NCBI RefSeq assembly: GCF_964275005.1 | Contig: NC_092689.1 | Coordinates: 7,045,200-7,109,199 of the forward strand | DNA length: 64,000 nt | Origin: Diadema setosum | Taxonomy: Eukaryota; Echinodermata; Echinoidea; Diadematoida; Diadematidae | Direction: 5' to 3' | Shown here: positions 45,941 through 57,631 of the stretch, piece by piece | How the letters are laid out: each line of letters opens with the position of its first letter | How positions within the stretch are numbered: the stretch's first letter is position 1 | Translations under genes and position numbers: made by a program | Notes under the pieces: generated by a model | What the model saw: only the letters and a program-made list of their open reading frames with translations | Database searches by the model: none | Told to the model about the DNA's origin: nothing

Positions 45941-46430
45941 GTGAGTTGGTGGAATCTTTCATATATTTGAGTGTAATGAGGTATGGCAGTCCAGTTTTTG
46001 TCTGCTTGAAAATACCAAATGCTTAAAGGGTTTCACATATTCCTATAAACATTTACAGCCCAACATTCCACCGTCCACATTTGGGATGTGTATAGCCAGC
46101 AAAAGGACTACTTTGTGGTATATCAATGTGGGTTTAAGTGCATAATATTTGTGGTTGCAGAATTGTGTGATATGTTTGGGTCTATGGGCAGATGCAAAAC
46201 CTTGATTACACCACTGACCTGTTTCCATTATATCTTAACAGTTCCTCTTTTGGCTACATAGATGATGTTGATTGTTATTTACCTCACTTTCTTCTTCATC
46301 TGTTGCTGCTTATGACTTGTATTAGCATTGTTCGGATTCATCTCCACAAACGAAGAACAAACCTGAGGTTTTCTCAATGAATAATTGAAACTAACTGTGG
46401 TAGAGTTTTGGAGACTCTGAGAAATATCAA

Positions 46431-46540
46431 CTCTGCCATCTTGACACTCTTGTTCAACATTTCTTCAGGGGCATATAGCTTGTGAAGAAATGACTCTGCC
46501 ATCTTGTCACTCATGTTCAACATTTCTTCAGAAGTGTGCA
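46431..46540. repeat. 63-base tandem repeat
   Basis: CTCTGCCATCTTG begins units at 46431 and 46494, each followed by a GTTCAACATTTCTTCAG word. There are two units with few differences. Confidence 0.85.
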
Positions 46541-47034
46541 ACCCATGCCGTCAATCCCTCGTTTGAGGCAAGACCCCACTTTAAAGAAGCTAACTGGGGT
46601 GCTATACCCCCCTAACGATTCTTCGTTTGAGAGTTGGGAGTCGAAGTACTTGTCCATTGCAAATTAACTTTCTGCTCAGGCGTGACAAACCTGGAGGCCA
46701 AGCCAGGGTTTAATGACCACAGCAGCTGTCGTATTACGTAAGAGCATGATAAGGATATCTGCCTGTGGCACACCATTCAAAGTGAACTCAATTTTCTCTA
46801 TCCTTTCTAAAGTTTTCAATTTTATATTCTATTGAGAAATTGTATGGTCATCCATTTTACATTTCGAACGAAAAACATTGACCCGTAAATAACGAAAATA
46901 CAGGAATAAGAAGGAGAGCATTGCCAGTTTGCCGGTGCTGCTCACTGTTGGGGATAAAGTACAAGCTGTGGATGAGTTGGGGAGGTGGGCTGCAGTACAG
47001 GCATGCTCTGTCTGCATACGCTGAATGTCTACAC

Positions 47035-47070
47035 TCACACACACACACACGTACACACACACACACACGC
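47035..47070. repeat. (CA)n microsatellite
   Basis: CA repeats interrupted once by GT and followed by GC. The run lies in the intron after module 36, about 330 bases before the next acceptor. Confidence 0.92.
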
Positions 47071-47395
47071 ACCATGGAGCTACATAGCCCAAAACCAAAA
47101 CAATCTCCTCCTCTCGCGGTGCCCCCCCCCCCCCCCCCCTGTGGCGCAGTGGCGATGACTGATGCTTAGATTAGGCCAGGGTCAAGAAACAGGTGTTTTA
47201 TATCTTTGGTTTTTAAGTCATTGATTGCCAAGATATACACTGGCATTATTTACGGGGGTGTAGCCTCTTCAAACGAGAGATTTGCGTCATGCATCTCAAG
47301 AATGTTGTGCTAAAATCCATGAAACTGTCGTCTGACCAGCCCAATTTGTAAACTGGTTAATCAAAGGCCCGACTCATTACCTTTCCTCTGTGCAG

Positions 47396-47653
47396 CGGAG
47401 CGAGTTTTGACGGATCTGTCGGTACGCCCCGACTCCATCACCCTCCTGTGGAACGAGCAGGCCGACCCAGCCGACTTCACGGACTACCTCCTTGAGTGGG
47501 GCAGCAACACAGCGATGATCCCTCAGGAGGCTGATTCCACCTACGCATACACCATCTCCGATCTCGTCGCGGGAGAGCTATACACCTTCTCCCTCTACCT
47601 CCGGCCTCTTGTGACTTACCCAGCACCACTAGAAGTGGTGACATTACGTACAG
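47396..47653 (+). CDS. FN3 module 37 (type A), exon
   Basis: An 86-residue module. ITLLWNEQADPADFTDYLLE is the core, and W-x-E-Q-A-D recurs in module 43. The corner is DLVAGELYTFSL. No sequon and no cysteine, unusual in this array. Acceptor TGTGCAG, donor GTATGG, phase 1. The intron to 48853 has a hairpin element (48077-48236) and a GATA-rich tract (48545-48715). Confidence 0.87.
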
Positions 47654-48076
47654 GTATGGGGAAAATTTTTGACCTTTTCAACAAAAAAAAGAAGCCTCTT
47701 GTGGAGTAAGACATTTCATTCTGGTCTTTAACCCATTGATGACAAGTCTTGATTATACTCGGGCAAGTGTTTCGGGGAAATATGTGTTGTGGCAAAATCA
47801 GTCCATCTTCAGAGGGTTAAAAGTCATATCTCCCACAGGTTAGTTATTGCATGTGTTCATATTCCATGGCCAACATGTAACTATTGCTAAAGCATAGCAA
47901 AAGGATCATGTATTACACTGTATCTGCTTATTCTGTATTCATATTCAAATTTTGTTGACAAGACCAAAATGGAGGCAGATGTTCACATTTTTATCATGTT
48001 TCTGAAAGACATCGTCAAATTTGTCACTAAATCTTTCAGGTATTCGCTGAAAAGATTCATCTGATTGGAATATCAA

Positions 48077-48236
48077 CTGGTTGAAAGTTCATGTGGTCGC
48101 AATCAGTTACAAATTACCTTTGCTTGATGAGACTTTTGCCTTCTGGATCTGTAGAAGGATCTGTATCCAGTAGGCGAAAGTCTCATCAAGCAAAGGTAAT
48201 TTGCAACTGATTGTGACAAAATGAACTTTCAACCAG
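48077..48236. repeat. foldback element (inverted repeat, 160 bases)
   Basis: CTGGTTGAAAGTTCATGTGG and the following 50 bases pair with the sequence ending in ACTTTCAACCAG. ACCTTTGCTTGATGAGACT and its complement lie in the inner arms. The loop is short. No target duplication was found. Confidence 0.85.
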
Positions 48237-48544
48237 TCTTTCAGGTATTATCGCAAGGGTGATAGACTAATATTATGTATTTGTACTAGTGGGCACCATT
48301 CCCCCCTGTATGGGCCCCCAGGAAACTTCAGTGTCCCCAAATCAGAAAATCTTTTAATCTTCTTCTTTAAAACCAGAAATGCATTGTGTGAATACACTCA
48401 TGAGGGTACATTCAAGTTTGTTTATTGCAGATCCAGATGTGGGGCCCCCAGTGGGCCAGTACCAAATTAGGGGCTAATTTCACGTTACCATGTTCTTAAA
48501 AATGCATAGTCAATCAAGGAGACAGACAAAAAGAATGTAGATAG

Positions 48545-48715
48545 GAAAAGGGATAAATAGATAATAAATACTAGTAGGTTGATAGATAGATGGACAGGTA
48601 GAAGGATAGATAGGGAAAGATTGATAGATGGATAGGCAGAATAATAGATAGGGAAATAGATGAATAGATAGATAGACAGATAGAAGAATATGTAGATAGA
48701 TGGAAAAATAGATCA
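48545..48715. repeat. degenerate GATA tetranucleotide tract
   Basis: GATA units are interrupted often by GGAT, AAGA and similar words. It is an old microsatellite. Confidence 0.8.
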
Positions 48716-48853
48716 GAAGGTCAAACTTTTTATGCATTTTTTTTTATGTTTACACAAAGCCAATACAGTAGGTAGGTGAGTATGGCACATAAATGGCAGA
48801 TATAGCCTTCAACCAATGTTCTGCAATGGTATGATACAACAATTTGTTTTCAG

Positions 48854-49135
48854 AGCCCAATCCTCCGATGAACTTGCGGGCACAGGATGAGATGCTCTCC
48901 TCCTTCCGCTTGGTGTGGGACCTGCCCGCAGAGGGCCTGTACCGCGGTTTCATTGTGGACATCGATCCACGGCCCAACCTCCAGGACCTCCCTGCCACAG
49001 TTGGCGCGGACATCACCAGCTTCACGTTCGAGGGACTGACCCCAGACACGCCATACACGGCAGAAGTGACGACCATCATGGGGTTGGAGGGATTAATGCG
49101 GACTAGCGATACAAAGACTTTTAACATCGAAACAG
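48854..49135 (+). CDS. FN3 module 38 (type B), exon
   Basis: A 94-residue module that opens P-N-P-P, as module 14 does. FRLVWDLPAEGLYRGFIVD is the core, and the corner is GLTPDTPYTAEV. No cysteine. Acceptor TTTTCAG, donor GTTTGT (non-purine at +3, weak), phase 1. The 1.4-kb intron to 50533 has a G run at 49257-49267 and nothing else recognisable. Confidence 0.86.
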
Positions 49136-50533
49136 GTTTGTGGTGAACGGTCTTCATTTGTATCTAAAATTTCTTTGTCTCTCTGTCAGTCAAACCTAAA
49201 TACTCTGCAAACCAGTCTTAACTATCCTTTTCTATTTTGATAGGGACGTTTAAATTGGGGGGGGGGGGTGAGAGATGGAGGTGATGGCATGTACAAAATC
49301 ATTATGCTTCTATTCCAAGAGTAAAGGAGAAAGTATGTTGCAGGGTCTGCCATTTAAGTGGGTGTCTGTCTGCCTAGCTGTTTGTCCTCTCATCTTGATT
49401 GTTAGCCCAACTTACCTGTCATCAAATAAATTTTGAATGTGACATGATTCAAAGTCGGTCAGTCAAGGGAGAAGGTAGGTAGAGAAGGGAGAACATACAT
49501 TTGTATAGTGCGTATCAAAAAAAAAAAGGAAGGATAATCCAACTTCAGACGCTAGTATTTCATAATTTCAACTATGGAGAGTGCAATGTTGGTTGGGAGG
49601 AAAGGGGAACTCTTCTTCTTTCCATCGGTACGTAATTGTGTAAACAAATGGCTTGCATGACTGAGCATGTTAACTTATAAATACAGCAATGACAAGTTGC
49701 ACTTTTTCCAAGTTTGAGTATTACCACAAATGAACATTGAATGTCTTACTGACATGGATGAGATTTTTCACTGAGAGAACAAATGAACAAGCTAGTCTGC
49801 ATGAACTGCAATTCAGGGTTTCTCTTACCATTTATAGTTCATAACCTTCAACATGGCCTCCTGTCCAATAGCCTGGTCCCTCTGTCAAAAGGCCAACCCA
49901 CAAAGTCCATTTGTTCCTGTTCATATTAAAGGCATGGTCTGTTGCTGCGAGCTACGTGTATGTCTTTAGTATAAACAGAGAGAAATGGACTGTGTGAATT
50001 TGCCTTTGTAGGAGGGACCAGGTTATTGCACAGGATGGATACTACAAGTGTAAAATTCAACGCTTATATGCAGGTAATTGTTATGCTAGAAGGTATTCTC
50101 CAGTGAGACTAAATCTTAATTAAGTTGCAATTGCAAGTGACATTATGCTGTCTGCTTGGTGGATGTATGAAATAGGAAAGAATAAAGATCACAACCACCA
50201 ATGACACCATTTATTGAAAGCAACTGAAGATTTGAGGCAAGATCATTGCTCTGAAACATTTTTTTTTTTCTTCAAGTGAAATGAAATACAGTACAGTGGT
50301 GGGTATGTACACTGTATCGTTTCCCTTTCCCTGGTAAAGCATTACCATAGAGCAACTGCTTCTAAGTAATTCATTTTACAGTGATGATTACCCAGAGCAC
50401 TTGTGCACAGGTACTAAATATATTACAGTGTAATGACAAATAAGCGCCATTCTGTGTAATGATGATGTGGTGTCATAATGGTGATGATGTACGGTTACAA
50501 CAGGGTTGTCCTCTAATTCAACCCATTTCATAG

Positions 50534-50761
50534 ATTCTGGTCCAGGAGACGATTTGTACCTTGTCAGTATTGGCACAAATGAGGCTGTCGTCGGCTTTTC
50601 TCGGTCTATTTCGGACTTTGACTTTGGTTGCCCCATGTGTGCACGCCAAGCATCCGACAATCGCCTGAACCTCACCGAACTCGAACCAGGCAGGGAATAT
50701 ACACTGGAAGTGGAGTTTAACGACACAGCTGTTATAACAGGAGAGCTGACGTTCACCACAA
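50534..50761 (+). CDS. FN3 module 39 (type A), exon
   Basis: A 76-residue module, the second shortest apart from module 31. The B-strand tryptophan is replaced by phenylalanine (AVVGFSRS). Two cysteines (FGCPMCAR) lie two residues apart in the C-E loop. The corner is ELEPGREYTLEV. Sequons NLT and NDT. Acceptor TTCATAG, donor GTGAGA, phase 1. The intron to 51472 shows nothing clear. Confidence 0.83.
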
Positions 50762-51472
50762 GTGAGAGTTTTTTTTTTTATCTTAGACTCGGTTCAACTA
50801 AGCACTTTGTCTATGAGGATAACACAGCATTCGAAGATTCACACTCTTTTTGAAATGTTATTTATCTATATATATATTTTTTTTTTGGCCACTTCCACTT
50901 TTGTAGATCCAGTAGCCAAGTAGAGTCTACGCTGTGCTTGTAGAGATAAAACAGTACTTTTCAGACAACATTTATCAATGCTGGTTGTTTGACTGATGGC
51001 ACTGTGTGTTCATGTACCATTCATGTCCCTTCATCTGTAATGCTTTCTTGGTAATGCATACTTTGCATCAGAAAATCGTCATAGTTATTATACCGTAGTT
51101 TACCACAAATGTACCAGAGCACACATGATTTTATCTTTATTCGTTTGTTTGTTTGTTTGTTTTTTGCATGGTTTGTTTGAGGGTCTTTGTTTTGAGGAAA
51201 ATCAGAATTTTACACTTTTTTTTAATCCTAGGTGTTTCTGCAGAAACAAATGTGTTATCCATCTTCATGTGGGAACGATAGGATGTGAGGGTTGAGTTTC
51301 AAAGGTAGATTTCGCTTTGGGCCAAATGTTCTTTTGGCTTATAGCTGGCTGTGACTGTTACAGATTCTAACTAAAATGTTGTCTGAGGGTAGAAAGCAGC
51401 CAGGGAACTTAATTCCAGAGTACAGCCTCCAATGTGTACCAACTGTCATGACCGTTCTTGTCTACCACCCAG

Positions 51473-51748
51473 TACCCGAAGAACCGCGTTTCCTCCGCCT
51501 GAGGAGGACGGGTCCATATTCCATGGAGTGGGAGGTGGACACTTCCCTTGGCGGCCAACTCTATGACCGGCTGCAGGTCAGCTACAGCCCGGAGTCCATG
51601 ACCACACCCTCGCCCTTTGACATCAGCCGATGTGATGACGGCCTGTTTGTCCTGGAGGGTCTGCAGCCTGACACAGAATACCAAGTCTCGGTGACTGCAA
51701 TCGCAGGCAATGCGAGAAGTCAGCCCCGCACTGAGTACAGATTCACAA
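51473..51748 (+). CDS. FN3 module 40 (type B), exon
   Basis: A 92-residue module that opens P-E-E-P. MEWEVDTSLGGQLYDRLQVS, then Y-S-P-E, is the core with a slightly longer B-C loop. The corner is GLQPDTEYQVSV. One cysteine (SRCDDG). Acceptor CACCCAG, donor GTTAGT (non-purine at +3), phase 1. The intron to 52506 includes nested inverted repeats at 52178-52349. Confidence 0.86.
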
Positions 51749-52177
51749 GTTAGTGTATTATTTCATCGTTTGGCATTCATATGCACACTTCAGTTCAGTT
51801 CAGTTCAATGTAAATCACCATCAGGTTGACAAAGTTTGCATTACAAAAAAAAAAAAAAAGTACATAGTATCAAATATGACAGTGGCAAAATCATGAGAAA
51901 TACAACAGTGGGCTTGTTGAAAGTGATTCCTCTACAAAAATATGATGTAAATACATGTAATCGTTTATGTAAATATAGACGACCTCTGATGCAGAAGTCT
52001 CATAAATGTATGTCATAGAATCAATGGGGGAGTGATAATGGGTCTGAGATTTATATCTGTGAATATTCAGTGGGGACCTGAATTTGATTAGCAGCTGTTG
52101 GCATTATGCACACCTATCACACCTCCAGTTCACCTGACCACGTAACTGAGGGTGATGGACTTATCATGTTACCCTCT

Positions 52178-52349
52178 GGGACAGTATTCTAAAATCCTTT
52201 CTAGGAAGAAATTTCTTCCTAAGTCGTGATTTTTTCCGAAGTGGTATTCTGAAAATCTTCCTATTAGAAAGATTTTCAGAATAGTACAGTGTAAGTGTTT
52301 TCCTAAACGTAGGAAGAAACTTTGGAAGATTTTCAGAATACCACCCCTG
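52178..52349. repeat. nested inverted repeats (foldback element)
   Basis: GTGGTATTCTGAAAATCTTCC and GGAAGATTTTCAGAATACCAC are complementary arms at 52240-52260 and 52324-52344. A third, similar arm lies at 52186-52208 and a fourth at 52265-52285, so more than one hairpin can form. It is probably a small foldback transposon with an internal copy. Confidence 0.75.
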
Positions 52350-52506
52350 GTCTTCTACTTTTTGAGATCACATACATTTTGGTGAATATACATGTAACCA
52401 AATAGGTCTCTCCTTCTTCAGTTCATGCAATAAAATTTTATCTGACTTTTACAATTGAATTAAAAGATACTCTCACTTGTCACTATCTCACATCCCGTGC
52501 GCACAG

Positions 52507-52767
52507 CCTGCCCTGAGCCCGGAAGGCTGAACCTCGTCAGCGTGGGAACCGATGCGGTCACGGCTGCCTGGGGCGCCAACGATGCTGCAGAGGACTACAT
52601 GCTGTCAGCACAGTTGAACGGCGTCTCGGTGCAATCCCTTTCCCTTCCTATCACCTCACTGACTGGAACACTCACAGGCCTGGCCCCAACAACATCCTAC
52701 ATACTTCAGCTGTCAGGGACCGTTGGTTCAGTGTCCAACCGACTTGATTCTCTAAACTTTACGACAT
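52507..52767 (+). CDS. FN3 module 41 (type A), exon
   Basis: An 87-residue module that begins with cysteine (C-P-E-P), as module 19 does. VTAAWGANDAAEDYMLSA is the core, and the corner is GLAPTTSYILQL. One sequon at the end (NFT). Acceptor GCACAG, donor GTGAGT, phase 1. The intron to 53095 is 328 bases and holds nothing clear. Confidence 0.87.
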
Positions 52768-53095
52768 GTGAGTTCTTGCATAATACAGAACAGAACAAAC
52801 AAGTGTTGCTTTTGTTGTTGTTGATGGTTGTTATTATTACTGTTTTGTATTTTGCTTCTCATTGGGTTTTTGTTCTTTTGTCATTGTTGTTGTTCTCATG
52901 ATCCATCACATGCACAAGAACTTTCAAAGGAAATGAACAAAGTCAGGTTTGTGTTGCAAGATCCACTCATAGAAAGAAAGAAAGAAAGATATCTTCAGGT
53001 ATCTCTCCATTGGTGTCAGATGCTCAAAGAGCAAATCATGCGTCGACCGACATACATAGATTTTAATCAGAAATTTTTTTCATTAATACCACCAG

Positions 53096-53371
53096 TGCCG
53101 AGCGCTCCCGGAGCCATTTCCCTGGAAACCTTCACCCAGACCAGGCTAACTTTCAGCTGGGATGCTGCCGCCAACACTTTTGATCGTTACGAGATCTTCC
53201 TGGTGGCGAGCGAGTCCACCGCATCCCAGCGTCGCGTCGGGACTGTGGCCCCCACTGAGGAGCGCATGCTCGAGGTCGGCGGACTACAGCCCGACACCTT
53301 GTACAACATTCAGATCTATGCGGTGGCCGGTGATCAGCGCAGCTTGCCATCAGAGGAAGCCTTCAGGACCG
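53096..53371 (+). CDS. FN3 module 42 (type B), exon
   Basis: A 92-residue canonical type-B module: P-S-A-P at the start and LTFSWDAAANTFDRYEIFLV. The F-D-R-Y-E-I string is the same as in module 20. The corner is GLQPDTLYNIQI. No sequon, no cysteine. Acceptor ACCACCAG, donor GTGAGT, phase 1. The intron to 53955 is AT-rich with no recognisable element. Confidence 0.88.
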
Positions 53372-53955
53372 GTGAGTCAGAAGTGACTAGAGCGCAAGTC
53401 AGAAATATTGAGTATTTTCACATTTTCAATTTTAGAATGTTCAATATTCAGTGGAGATATTCAATGTTTTCCTATATTCTAATATTCAAAAATTTTATAT
53501 TCAGAGGAAATATTAATTTTTTTCTAAATTGATAGTGGTTCAAATATTACTCAATAACTTTCTTCAGTTGACTTGTTTTATATTCTTGAAAAAAAAAGGA
53601 ATGCAGAAATAAAATGAAGTAAAGAAATAAAAGATTAAAAAATGACTACCAAACAGGCCAGTATGTGATGTCAGTGCTTTGTTGCAAAAATTTATAGAGC
53701 ATCAAGATTTGGAAGAAGCATACTCTACAGAAATCAGTCACTAGGGCCGAGAATTCATCACGATTGTCCATGTTTTGTGGGGGTTCAAAACAAATGCACT
53801 GAAATCACATTAGATGTCCATGTCCATTTGATGCAGTGGTTGCAATTGTGTGTCAAAGTTGACCTCAATTTGATGTGTAGACTGTTCATTATGTCATAGA
53901 AATTGTGTGTTTTAATAGCTGTTATTTACTTTAAATTTTGATTCCTAAACTGTAG

Positions 53956-54207
53956 CTGACGAGATCCTGGAATTTGAAGACGATGGGTCTGCAGTGGTAG
54001 TAACGTGGGAGGAACAGGCTGATGCTGTGTCCTATGAAGTCATCTACACCACCACCAACCGAGACACCGTGCCCATGGCACTATCCACCGTGTCTACCTC
54101 TGTGCAGCTAAACAACACAATACCTGGTGCCATCTACAGTTTCACGCTAGTTGCTCTTGCTAACGATGACACTGAGACGACAGTTGCCATATCTGACTAC
54201 GTCAAAG
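53956..54207 (+). CDS. FN3 module 43 (type A), exon
   Basis: An 84-residue module with an acidic start (D-E-I-L-E-F-E-D-D). VVVTWEEQADAVSYEVIYTT is the core, and the corner region is NTIPGAIYSFTL, with I for L. One sequon (NNT). Acceptor AACTGTAG, donor GTAAGT, phase 1. The next intron, to 54401, is the shortest in the window (194 bases). Confidence 0.87.
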
Positions 54208-54401
54208 GTAAGTTTCTTTTTTTTTTCCTTCCCCTAAACTTTTCCTGAAAAGCTTACCACACATGTACATGAATATTAACAAGTTGTACCAGATTCATAT
54301 CTTAGCGAAATTCCCCCTTCTTATATTCTGGTATTCAGAATGGAAAATTAGAATATAGAATGCTTATATTCAAAGTTCTTATTACATTTTCTTTCAATCA
54401 G

Positions 54402-54674
54402 CACCACTGACACCTTCCAATGCCTCTGTCATTCACGTTGGCACCACTACGGCCGTGATTAGGCTTCAAGCGGGTGAGGGAATATTTGACGACTATGTCG
54501 TCACAGTCTCCTCCTCGACTGACAGCTGCGATGCCCGACAGCCGGTCTTCACGTTGCCCCGCGAGGCCTGCCCGGAGATACATCTTTTTGACCTGTTTCC
54601 CAACACGCTGTACACCGCCTCGATCGTCACAAGAACCGGGGAGAGCACATTCAGTCTGGATAGTGGCAATATTG
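54402..54674 (+). CDS. FN3 module 44 (type B), exon
   Basis: A 91-residue module that opens P-L-T-P. The B-strand tryptophan is missing (TAVIRLQAGEGIFDDYVV), but G-I-F-D-D-Y is kept. The corner is DLFPNTLYTASI. Two cysteines about 16 residues apart (DSCDA and EACPE) could pair. Acceptor CAATCAG, donor GTGAGT, phase 1. The intron to 56015 has a 43-base tandem repeat and two MITEs. Confidence 0.86.
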
Positions 54675-54760
54675 GTGAGTAGCTGGCAAAGTGACTGTTA
54701 GTGCACTAGTCTTCCAGAACCCATCCATGTCAAGGGAAAGTCTAGAAATTTGTCTATTTT

Positions 54761-54829
54761 TTGGTCTCCAGTATTAAATGGCAAGTCAGTTTAAATCACT
54801 TGTTTGGTCTCCAGTATTAAATGGCAAGT
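54761..54829. repeat. 43-base direct duplication
   Basis: TTGGTCTCCAGTATTAAATG plus GCAAGT occurs at 54761 and 54804. Confidence 0.88.
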
Positions 54830-55099
54830 ACTCTACTTCCTGTAGAGTTTTTCTACTCTGCAATTCTCTGAGGATTTCTCTAGCAATGTGGCATTCGTGT
54901 ATGCGCTCAGAGAGAGAGAGAGATTCCGTGTGTTAAAAATCATAAGAGGCACAGTTAATATTCAGATTATTTCAGCTAGGGCATTTGAAAGGTCTGGTAT
55001 TGGTCATACATGAGCCCCATGTGGCGTCATGTAATGAAAGTACTGAAGATGAGTCTCTCCTCTTGGGCAAATGTTTGCTAAAAGGTGTACTGTAAAAGT

Positions 55100-55311
55100 G
55101 TAGTTGTAAAAGTGGAAATTTTCATGGTGCTGAAATTTTCATGCATTTTGAACAACCAAAAGCTGGCGTGAAAATAAAAGCATGTGAATACTTTTGCTTG
55201 CCAGATGTTCCAGTAGTTGAAGTCTTGATTCAGCAGAATTAAAAACATGCGAAACTTTTCTTTCCAAGGGCAAAAAATTAGTTGCACAAAAATATCCACT
55301 TTTACAACTAC
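55100..55311. mobile_element. MITE, GTAAAAGTGGA family, copy 3
   Basis: The ends are exact 17-base inverted repeats (GTAGTTGTAAAAGTGGA). A solo TACTGTAAAAGTG lies just to its left (55088-55100), as if the element had landed in, or duplicated, an older end. The body words match the other copies. Confidence 0.85.
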
Positions 55312-55470
55312 AAGAGGCCGTTTTTCAGAGAGGCCATGAGCAAAATATTTGACATAAGCAGAACAAAACAAAATCAAATAAAACATAGAGGGAATACGAA
55401 TATCAAAAAAGAATAAAACAAACAAACAAACAAAACAAAGACTAAACATACTCTAAAATCAATATCAATA

Positions 55471-55670
55471 TACTTTAAAAGTGGAAATTTTCGCGGTGTT
55501 GAAATTTTCGTGCAGAAACTAGCGCAAAAATAAAAGCATGTGAATATTTTTGCTTGCCATATGTTCCTGTGCGTGATGTCTTGATTACGCGGAATTAAAA
55601 ACACGCGAAACTCTTCTTACCCGGCCAAGCATGGAAAATTAGTCGCGCGAAAATATACACTTTTACAGTA
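55471..55670. mobile_element. MITE, GTAAAAGTGGA family, copy 4
   Basis: It runs from TACTTTAAAAGTGGAAATTT to CACTTTTACAGTA, with CGCG in both inner arms. It lies 159 bases after copy 3 in the same orientation. Confidence 0.85.
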
Positions 55671-56015
55671 CTCAGTAACAAAATAACAACAATCATCTGA
55701 GGTGTTTATCTTCATTCAGGTTAAAAACACATTTCAATGTGAGCTATGAGTACATGTATGAAAATTTACAACTGAATCAAGAGCATTTCAAAAAGAAGTC
55801 AGACCGTCTGATATTCTAATATTTTTGGGGAAATCAGTGTAAATACTTATGCAAGTATAAATACATCCGTGTTTCAAAAAATTTGTTCTAGGTTTTTCGG
55901 TTTGAGGATATTGCGTGAATTTCTTAGATAATGTGCATTCTGTTTCACTGTTATGTTTTTTCACAAAGAAATGATAGCAACGAATGTTATATTATATGCA
56001 TGTGATTCTCCACAG

Positions 56016-56312
56016 AGAGGAGCTTTATGACAGGGGACCTGCCCACAAATGAGATCTCAATCAACACGGTGGGGACCAACTCAATCGAGATCATCTGGAA
56101 CGGCACCACAGATGTGGACCAGTACCTCGTCTACTATTACCAGGAAGATGAATCCGTGATGGTGGCGGAAGTCCCCCTCAGCAGGAACCTGAACCATCGG
56201 CTGACACTGAGTGGCCTGGAGTCTGGGGCCAACTATTTCATCAATCTGGTTGGCCTTGATGAGAACCTGCAGGAGGTTATGGGAGCAGATTATATGGCTG
56301 AGCAGTATACAA
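56016..56312 (+). CDS. FN3 module 45 (type A), exon
   Basis: At 99 residues this is the longest type-A module. IEIIWNGTTDVDQYLVYY is the core, and the corner is GLESGANYFINL. The E-F and F-G loops are longer than in other type-A modules. One sequon (NGT). Acceptor TCCACAG, donor GTGAGT, phase 1. The intron to 57358 contains a repeat shared with the intron before module 50 (56770-57275). Confidence 0.86.
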
Positions 56313-56769
56313 GTGAGTGCCTGTTTGTTTTTATTGATGTAGAGAGAAGATTTGTATGACATATTTTGGGGGAAGGAGGGGGGAGGAGAGGAGGTTGGGT
56401 TATTTTTCCTCCCCTTCAGGTGCCTAGCGAGATTTCAATAATTACTCAGATGAAATTCTGGATATTTTCAACATCAGAAACAATTGACAATCTTTGCTTT
56501 GTACAAAGAACCGTAGCATTCCTCCTGCCCCATTATGAAAGTGTGTAGTGCAGAGTAGTTTATCAATTTGGCCTTGGCAAGAACTTCAAAATAGATGCGA
56601 AGTACCGTTACTAACATTCCTATGCTAAAAGCAGGATACAAGATATGTAGATTATGCAATATTGTAACTGTAAATGGTGTCAATATCTTAATAGGTCACA
56701 ATGTTTTTTAATGGATTGTTGTGTGGTCCTCTGATGAGAAATGGAGAGAGTAGTTGCATCATGTAACTC

Positions 56770-57275
56770 TTAATACGCCATGGTGTAAAACCTCTGTATT
56801 GCACATCATTCTGAGACTGCAACACATAGTCGTGCCTTTGAGAAACAGGCTGTTTGTAAGGTCTATGTAACTTTAATAGATTTCTGTTTTTAAATACCCT
56901 GGACGTGTATTGAGCAAAGTTGTAGAGAAAATGCCAAGCTTTGCTTTCACGTGAATTGTATGACGAATCTATGATTGTATTTTCTTTCCAATGGCCCGAA
57001 GTTGCATAATTGTAGAGGCATGACTCTTCACACAAAATTGTGACAGAAACTTAGAATTTACTTGTAAATCCAGAAGGGAATACCATTTGATAGTCAATCA
57101 CTTGATAGTCGATCATTAAATGCAAGCTAGATGTGACGTACGGGAATGGAATCGGGCGAAATGCTTTCATTGCACCGTGGCATTTGCAGATTTATCAGTC
57201 GGTTTGGGCGGGTTTTGTGCGTTTGAGCAGAATATGCAAACTTGGCACGCCGTTGACTGAGTCAGTGGGTGTAGG
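56770..57275. repeat. intron repeat shared with 61920-62255, copy 1
   Basis: Words shared in the same order with 61920-62255 are GCCATGGTGTAAA, ATTCTGAGA, AAGTTGTAGAGAAAA, CAAGCTTTGCT, ATGCTTTCA, then GC(A)CGCCGTTG. Both copies end shortly before the acceptor of a type-B exon. It could be an inserted element or duplicated intron sequence. Confidence 0.65.
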
Positions 57276-57358
57276 CAGGTGTAAAACCTTTTCCAGAACA
57301 TTTGTCTCACAAACTGTGTGTCTTTACCCTGCCCCCTTGCCCCGGCCCCGCTCCCCAG

Positions 57359-57631
57359 GGCCCAACCCAGTCAGCAACCTCCTCCTGGACCCACAGGGCA
57401 ACATGGTTAACGTCACATGGACCGCACCTTCCACCACTTTCGACGGCTTCCGGGTCTGCTGGTATTCTCTCAATGAGACACGGGAGGAAAACCTGGAGCC
57501 CAGTGAGAGGAACTACCTGTGGGAGGTCCCCTACCCAGATGAAGAGTTTGTCATCTCCGTGGCAACGTATGTCGAGGAGGAGGATGGTGATGTCCTACTC
57601 AGCGAGAAGATGACAGACTTCATAACACTGA
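57359..57631 (+). CDS. FN3 module 46 (type B), exon
   Basis: A 91-residue module that opens P-N-P-V. VNVTWTAPSTTFDGFRVCWY is the core, with a cysteine in the C' strand. The corner has phenylalanine (VPYPDEEFVISV). It is very acidic towards the end (E-E-E-D-G-D). Sequons NVT and NET. Acceptor TCCCCAG after a strong C tract, donor GTGAGT, phase 1. The intron to 58402 shows nothing clear. Confidence 0.86.

Noticed and set aside
46550-47290. A possible element with AATCCCTCGTTTGAGG and a loose inverted partner near 47260
   Set aside because: The match is short and imperfect and no target duplication was found.
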